Assembly (NCBI GenBank): GCA_019722365.1
Contig: JADFUC010000758.1
Coordinates: forward strand, 1,116,001-1,180,000
Length of the DNA: 64,000 nucleotides
DNA from: Lithospermum erythrorhizon
Lineage: Eukaryota > Streptophyta > Magnoliopsida > Boraginales > Boraginaceae
Direction: 5' to 3'
A program made the translations under genes and the position numbers. The notes beneath the pieces were generated by a model. The model had not been told where the DNA came from. It worked only from the letters and a program-made list of their open reading frames with translations, and ran no database searches. Below are positions 57,885 to 64,000 of this stretch, piece by piece (position 1 is the first letter of the stretch; each line of letters opens with the position of its first letter).

Positions 57885-58937
57885 ATGGTCAAATGGTCAT
57901 TAAAATTTACTAGCTGGCAAAATGATTTTAATGAAATGAGTTGAAGGCTGTCTGACAAGTGGAAGGATTAAAGGGGTAATCTAACAAGAATAGAGAAGTT
58001 CGGGAGGCGCCAACAAGTCTGAGTTCGGGGACAACAACAAACCTAATGATGAATGCAGTACAAACAACCAATTACCATTGAACTTTAACCCAACGCCCAG
58101 CTATGAGTACTGTCGCTTTTGGTGTTAAATGTTAATTTAGGATAGCCTCCATTTTTACTTGTTGCTATAAATTCGAAGACCACGACGGAAAGTTCCACAT
58201 ATTTTTTATTGTATTTTTCTGTCATTATAAAAATTCGACAATTTCGAATATGCCACAAATATACTGTGTACAACTTTTAAAGACGAATTATGTAGACATT
58301 TGCACATGTTCTTCTCTTGTGAAATGTACTCTTTCTAACTAGTAACTAGAGTCTAGAGTAGGATTAGATGTGATTTCCTCACTGCCAATCTTATGTTGGG
58401 CCGACATGGTTTACATTCGAAGGGGTCCAAAATTATAAGATATGGATTCAAAAACACAAGTGATCTACATAGAGATCTTTAGTTTCGTTCAGTTTGAATC
58501 TGACGAGGCAGTTTAAAGTGGATCTAAGTTTTACTTAAGCACAACATATCAATTGGAGACAAGCAGGTCGGGTCCGAAAACTAATCATCATTTGATAAAG
58601 AGAATCAAATAAATACGGAGTATATAATTTCAACACAAAATGTCCATTAATAAAACAAGAAGAATTTACATTGTCAAAAGCAAAAGGTAATAGGGGGACA
58701 ATTTCATTACATCCAATGCATAATCTCAATGGGCTAACATGGTCTAGATGACCCACAGGCCACAACATAGTGAATGCTAAAAATAAAATAAAAAGGACTA
58801 ATATAATTCCAAATACAATCAAATTAAAGTAAAAAATAAAAATGATAAGAACTATGGTGGAAGAACAAAAAAATCAATCTCTCACCATCTAAATTATCCA
58901 CCAAATATAATATAACAAGGAAACCTATTAGTATGAT
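57885..58937. other. 3' flank of SAM gene 2
   Basis: No gene recognised. The minus-strand frame at 58535-58822 is hydrophobic (MIVFGIILVLFILFLAFTML) but lies in the likely 3' UTR of SAM gene 2 and has no supporting context. Confidence 0.4.
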
Positions 58938-59555
58938 TCAAGTAGGCTTCAAGTTATGGAACATTGAATCCCACCTAAAATCAACCCCAGATGCCCAATA
59001 ATCATCATAATAAGTACCTCCATCAACTTTTTCATCTTTATTAAGATCATGAACTAATGGACTAGAAAAACTATTGATTCTTGAATCACCATAAACATAC
59101 ATAGGACTTCCATTTGTTAACAAAAGGGTGGCATTAGAATTTATTTGTTGTCTCTTGGATTCATTTAAAACAACCCCTCTTTTGGTATTCCTCTTCACCA
59201 TTGTACTCTTCCATCTTGAGCTACTACTCTTCACAACTGGAACAAGAGCCATTCTTGTTTCATTATCTTGACGACACCATGTTTTGACACACTTAGAGAG
59301 GCATTTTTTTGTTTGTTTCAAAGCAAGAAGAAGCTTTGATGACATGCGATGAGGGGTTCTTTTTCTTTCTCTTTTGGCTAGCTTGAGAATTTCTAGTCTA
59401 TGTTTAGCTATGTTGATGCCTATACTTTGGAGGAATTCATGGTTGAAGTATGAAATGTCTTCTTCTTCAAGCTCATTGTGAGAAAGTGTTAAGCCATATT
59501 CATAAACTAATGATGGATCAAGGTTTGTTTTTGAGAGCCAAGAGAACCAATCCAT
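58938..59555 (-). CDS. SAM-domain protein, copy 2
   Basis: Single exon, 205 residues, ATG at 59555. The SAM domain is at 1-62: [40 protein letters not shown] and [17 protein letters not shown] basic middle follows ([34 protein letters not shown]), then [13 protein letters not shown] and an end [15 protein letters not shown] that matches copy 1. Residues conserved between copies are clustered in the SAM domain, the K-Q-T-K segment, L-T-N-G-S-P and the C-terminal F-LKPT, which points to selected short motifs outside the domain. Confidence 0.93.
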   Translation of the reverse strand: MDWFSWLSKTNLDPSLVYEYGLTLSHNELEEEDISYFNHEFLQSIGINIAKHRLEILKLAKRERKRTPHRMSSKLLLALKQTKKCLSKCVKTWCRQDNETRMALVPVVKSSSSRWKSTMVKRNTKRGVVLNESKRQQINSNATLLLTNGSPMYVYGDSRINSFSSPLVHDLNKDEKVDGGTYYDDYWASGVDFRWDSMFHNLKPT

Positions 59556-59610
59556 GGCTTTTGAAGTTGAAATGTAGACGACTTTTGCTTGGAAAGAGAG
59601 AAAGAGATGC

Positions 59611-59619
59611 TTATTTATA
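59611..59619 (-). promoter_or_regulatory. putative TATA box of SAM gene 2
   Basis: Minus-strand CTATAAATAAGC, about 60 bases upstream of the ATG, implying a short leader. Confidence 0.55.
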
Positions 59620-62600
59620 GAATTGTTGAAGTGATGAATATGTTAGGTGAATCACATATCATGGCTGAGTTCTACTTTTGCCATAAACTATTATGTCCTT
59701 CCCAGGCTCCCCTGTTCCAAAGGTATTTTGTTTGGATTGCTTGACATTTAATTTTAACCATTAATTTATATTTTTAAATAAAATAGTTGATTGTCAAAGT
59801 TTCACTTCTATGAGTAACAACTTATATATAAAATATGATAAATTATATATATAAATGATACTTTTCCAATTTTTAATAGAAGTTATTCGAATTTTCATGA
59901 TTGAGTTATGATCGTTTAAACATATTTTTTTTAATACTTACATAATATTTTTGGTAACTTTATTACATGACACATTCATGAAATAGCTAGAAGTATTGTA
60001 AAAAAAAAATTCTAAAATTGGACACTGTATGTGTTAATTTGTTCAACCATGCATTTGAAATGATTCCTTTATCATGTTTTCCTAGTATAAAAAGTATGAA
60101 ACAATGTTTTGACATAAAATGAAACTGTGAAATAATGTTTTTCAAATGTCACTATACATAAAATATTCTGAAATAGAAAAGGGCATTAAAAAAACTGAAG
60201 TCCCATTGGGGGTATTATTTAATGGGTGTTTGACCTCATCTAATGTGTTTTAGTCGGGATGAAAATTTGATGGACTATTCAAGTAGAATGTAAGCGATGT
60301 AAAGCTTATGAAGAATAATATAGAAATTTTTATTGCAGGATTATGTCTTCCTTTTAATATCAGAATTTCAAATTTTAGTCGATTTGTCATAATTCATATT
60401 GTTAGTGAAAAAAATAATGATATAGAGTAGTTAAAAACCAAGTCCGATTCAACACATTGGCCTCACGGAAAAAATACTAAATTCTATAGTAGTATGGAAT
60501 ATCTTTCTTTTACTTCCCATTCTTGTGACTTGCATAGGAATTGAAACTTATGAATGATGAATTGAAGGAAAAGGAGGAGTCTGTGGGGACATTAGAGCAA
60601 GTGCAAATATAACGTTACTCTACTCGAAAATTGACCAAACTAAACTGTAGTTTAGCAATTGAGACTAAGAAAACCGCATTAAGAAAATGCCATGCCCCAA
60701 ATAAGAATGGAAAGTGCATTGCATGGGTCACCCATTAAGCTAAGGGATTGTCCACTTTTGTTCTCTATCACCTTCACTTCTATGTAAGTAAAGATAAAGT
60801 GTGCTTGCTTGATCATGTATTTGTTAAGGCACCAGAGTTAAATCTTGCTTTCTATCACCCATGTCATTTAGGCGATTTCGAGCTTTAGTCGAGTACTAAT
60901 AAGTCGAGTCTAAAATAGTCTTTAAGATCAAGATTTAGCGAGTAGCGAGATAGGCATAAATCTGAAATCCTTAATCAGGAAAATCATGAATATGCTCTCT
61001 TTGGTTCAACCACTCGACATTTCCATGACACGTTATACTCTTGCTTGGAATAAAAAGAACATAATCTCCGTATAAAATTAAGATGCATGTTTCGTCTGAT
61101 CTGATACTTTTGCTGCTAATAGACTTCAAACACATATTGATTTGTTTTGTATTACAAGTTAAGTGATGTAATCAATCAATTATAAATAATTAGAGGAAGA
61201 AGTTAAATCATCCAGGATTCATGGTGGCAGTTTAATAAACTGGATTTGAATTAAGGGTAAAACAACATTGGCCATCAAAAAACAATCCTTCAATAGCACT
61301 CAAGCCTCTTGGTAAATCTCTTTGAATGACTAAATGGAGAACGACTAATACTTTCTATTCAGAACTGTGTATTATATTCGAACTTCAAGAATACTTCACT
61401 ACTTTTACCTGAGAAAGACTACCTAATGAAGCACCTATTTAAATCTAGCTTTTCATTCAGATTTGTTTGAATGAAGAATTGAACGCACCCTCCTGTATAA
61501 GAACATATATTTTACTTTGGTATATTACTATATATATTTCTCATATGGAATGTGGAAAATTTATTTCTTAATATAATCTTTAAATAATTCTCTTGTGACA
61601 GTATGTTTTTTTTTTTCAACTAGGGTGGTGCCCAAATGTCAAACTTTCAATCTTTTGACATTGTTTACTATAATACTCCTACTAATTTGAGGTCAAACTT
61701 GGTCTGATTAAATAATTCATAGGTAAACTGCTACTAACATTATGATATATATGGAGGGATAATAATCATGGAGAATTAAAGAAATCGATTACATGATTTG
61801 GTATCCATAAAATGTTATACATAGCTTATTAACAACATATTCAACCTGTATACTACAAACCAAAAAAACAACGCCACAGTATTTTTTATTACATGAAATC
61901 AACTTTCTATGCATGCATTGGCAAGAATGGGAAGGAACCTACTTTAAATCTAAACATACCAATAACTCAATAAAATACCCCAAGAATGTTCAAAGAAGTG
62001 CAAATTTGGCTCATGGGGAATCAATTACACCACGAGGCAGGTCTAGTATTTACCAGACAAGAAAACAACCCTTGTGTATGTCAAATTTTAACATGCAATT
62101 CGTATTATTTCTTTCATTCCAATTTAATTGATCATATTTCGATAAAAAAATCAACATACTTTTAAATCAATAACTCTGTCGACTTAATTACACATTTCAT
62201 CAATGTTACGTTACACAGATCAACTAAATGTGTAGAGCTCAGTCTAAGATGTACACGGATTTTTGTGAAGTAATAAACATTAAAAAGTAAGGAACAAATG
62301 GTTCTTAACTAGTACACTAGGTGCAAAAAAAATTGAAGTTTCTACAACTAACATTTAAATAAGAATATCAAATGAGTATTCTGTAATCTTTTTCAAGTAG
62401 TCATATCACTTTCATACACATACATAAGATTAAACACATGAGCATAATATCAGTATATCACAAGTATTTAACACACTCAAGTAGGTGGGTTTCATGTTGT
62501 AAATTATCTACCAAAACAATAATAATCTCGAGAGAAAATTAATTTCAAAACTATTGTTTTTGTAATTTGAGTAATCAACAACATTATAACTACATACGTT

Positions 62601-62972
62601 TTATGGTACAATCTTTCCATCTCAATGAGAGGATCAATGGCAAAACTGCAGGACTAGGTAATGGGAGTGTTGAGGTTTGGCCTATAATGACAAAGTAATA
62701 AAATAGAGCTTACATATCAAGTTTTATTTTCATTCCTGTTAGTGTCCCATCGAAATTGTTCATCAACGTTTATAACTCATCAAATGATGGGGGAAGTATA
62801 TCATATCATGCAGATTACCTCCTAACGAAAAAATGGTACATGGACCTGAGATTATCTTCTGTTAGTACTCTGGATCCTGAATTCTGGTCCCTTTATGTGA
62901 TCCTCAAATGGTAATCTGAACACAGTGCAAAATTCTCCCAATATGCTTATAGTGGTACATATGAAGTCACTC
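59620..62972. other. gene-free AT-rich region
   Basis: No coding region recognised; the frame at 61913-62131 shows no family features. The right end (about 62600-62972) is probably the 3' UTR of the transporter gene. Confidence 0.5.
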
Positions 62973-64000
62973 TTATTGGCTATTGAGGGTATAAATATTG
63001 CCAATCACTCCAACAATGCTAACAATTACAGCCAATATCAACATAAACCAACATATAAACTTTTCTCTCTCATTCAAATAAATTCCTCCTTTGCTCAATC
63101 TAAGAGCAATGAGTGATGGAAATGTAAAACCCAAAGAAACAGCTGTTGTTGCTCCAGTAAATTTGAAAGCCGTCCAGATATTAGGAACTGTAGTTGATCC
63201 AAAGTATGTGAGTCCTAACAGAACAAAGGTCCAACCTAGACACCTTTTCCGACTCTCAGTTAATGGAGGTGACCCAGCAAAAAACAAAGAATCCATCGTT
63301 TGCCTCAAAGAAAAATGCATAACAGGGAAAACAAGGACCAAATGAAAAACATATCCAATACGAACAACATAATTTATAGCTGTGCTAAGAGGAATCCCAA
63401 GATCCCTATCGAAGTTTGTCAGCACATCAGATTCGGTACTCTTACCAAAAAGTAGATAACCAGCTACAGCCGTTGAAGCATACACTAGAACACAAATGGC
63501 TGTGGTCATCCTACTAACTCGGTTCATCTTCTCAGGTGACCTCCCCTCAAGCTCATTATATATAGGCTGAACATTAAAGTGACAGACATACGCATTTGTC
63601 ATAATCGGAATCACCACAAGCAAATCCAAAATTGCCTTACTCGACCCAAAATCCGGTGCCATCCTAGGACTTTCATCTGTCCCTTCCATGAGTTTAATAA
63701 ATGCGACAATAAATGCAATCACGACAAATAAAACAGCAAGAACAACCGAAGCTGCAGAAGTCGAGCTCAATGAATCAATCCTATCCAAGGCACAAAGTGG
63801 CGAGAGAAAAACGATCATTATGATCAAAATCAACAACTTCCTATGATCCCAAAAACCATGACCTAACCATTGATCGAAAACACCAATATGCCTAAGTGAA
63901 CCGGACAACACGTCTCCCATTATAATCAAATACACCACCATAATACCACCATTATTCACAATAATACAAATCTCCGACAAGATCTTAGCTGTTCTACCTA
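62973..64000 (-). CDS. AVT6-type vacuolar amino acid transporter, 3' part
   Basis: The frame runs off the right edge of the window: codons up to 63998 stay in frame (GRTAKILSEICIIVNNGG), so the N-terminus is missing. About 342 residues are visible, ending GNIYTLNSQ and a stop at 62973. It belongs to the amino acid/auxin permease family, AVT6 (SLC38-like) branch: ICIIVNNGGIMVVYLIIMGD, DVLSGSLRHIGVFDQW, MTNAYVCHFNVQPIYNELEG, YASTAVAGYLLFGKSTESDV, DLGIPLSTAINYVVRIGYVF and a final helix pair (FMLILAVIVSIVGVIGNIY). At least eight hydrophobic segments are visible. Family members export amino acids from the vacuole; substrate cannot be read from this. No intron in the visible part. Confidence 0.93.
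   Translation of the reverse strand, partial: GRTAKILSEICIIVNNGGIMVVYLIIMGDVLSGSLRHIGVFDQWLGHGFWDHRKLLILIIMIVFLSPLCALDRIDSLSSTSAASVVLAVLFVVIAFIVAFIKLMEGTDESPRMAPDFGSSKAILDLLVVIPIMTNAYVCHFNVQPIYNELEGRSPEKMNRVSRMTTAICVLVYASTAVAGYLLFGKSTESDVLTNFDRDLGIPLSTAINYVVRIGYVFHLVLVFPVMHFSLRQTMDSLFFAGSPPLTESRKRCLGWTFVLLGLTYFGSTTVPNIWTAFKFTGATTAVSLGFTFPSLIALRLSKGGIYLNEREKFICWFMLILAVIVSIVGVIGNIYTLNSQ

Noticed and set aside
58535..58822. Hydrophobic minus-strand frame downstream of SAM gene 2
   Set aside because: Lies in probable 3' UTR; AT-rich DNA easily yields hydrophobic frames.

Overview
This window is nuclear DNA from a flowering plant, almost certainly a core eudicot. It is AT-rich, its genes have GT-AG introns, several protein families are plant-specific (NIP aquaporin, UPF0481/DUF247, PADRE/DUF4228, plant SAM-domain proteins), and it carries Ty1/copia and Ty3/gypsy retrotransposons and Stowaway-like MITEs. 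I cannot name the species. Nothing here is bacterial, and there is no CRISPR array, operon or phage.

Layout. 1-4.1 kb: an aged, gag-only copia-type element with both LTRs and a matching target duplication. 4.8-6.6 kb: a NIP6;1-type boron/glycerol channel gene that has lost the exon for its first NPA half and has a shifted fourth exon, so it is probably a pseudogene. 7.7-8.0 kb: a small membrane protein gene (minus). 10.2-12.9 kb: a three-exon MAM33/p32 mitochondrial protein gene (minus). 14.3-19.7 kb: a decayed copia element with a solo LTR nested inside it. 20.4-22.2 kb: a three-exon DeSI-like (PPPDE) peptidase gene. 23.4-24.0 kb: a PADRE-domain gene (minus). 25.2-27.4 kb: a proline-rich secreted-protein locus broken by frameshifts. 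29.3-32.4 kb: a minus-strand gag-only copia-type element with a perfect target duplication, inserted at the tip of a MITE. 32.6-37.2 kb: gene-free AT-rich DNA with a second MITE.

37.2-42.5 kb: a tandem pair of intronless UPF0481/DUF247 genes. 42.9-43.8 kb: the NDUFAF6-like complex I assembly gene (minus). 44.9-47.2 kb: transposon debris including a gypsy fragment (minus). 48.2-51.4 kb: a nine-exon multi-pass membrane protein gene whose exon phases all close. 52.5-53.1 and 58.9-59.6 kb: two paralogous SAM-domain genes (minus) separated by repeat debris and a MITE. 63.0-64.0 kb: the 3' part of an AVT6-type vacuolar amino acid transporter gene (minus), running off the window.

The genes do not form a pathway. 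The two mitochondrial genes are about 30 kb apart and probably unrelated in regulation. The clearest organising themes are local gene duplication (two DUF247, two SAM) and layered transposon insertion. I found no convincing new biological system. The best leads are the broken NIP6;1 gene, the nested retrotransposon/MITE junction, the decayed proline-rich locus, and a few coding-like stretches I could not identify.
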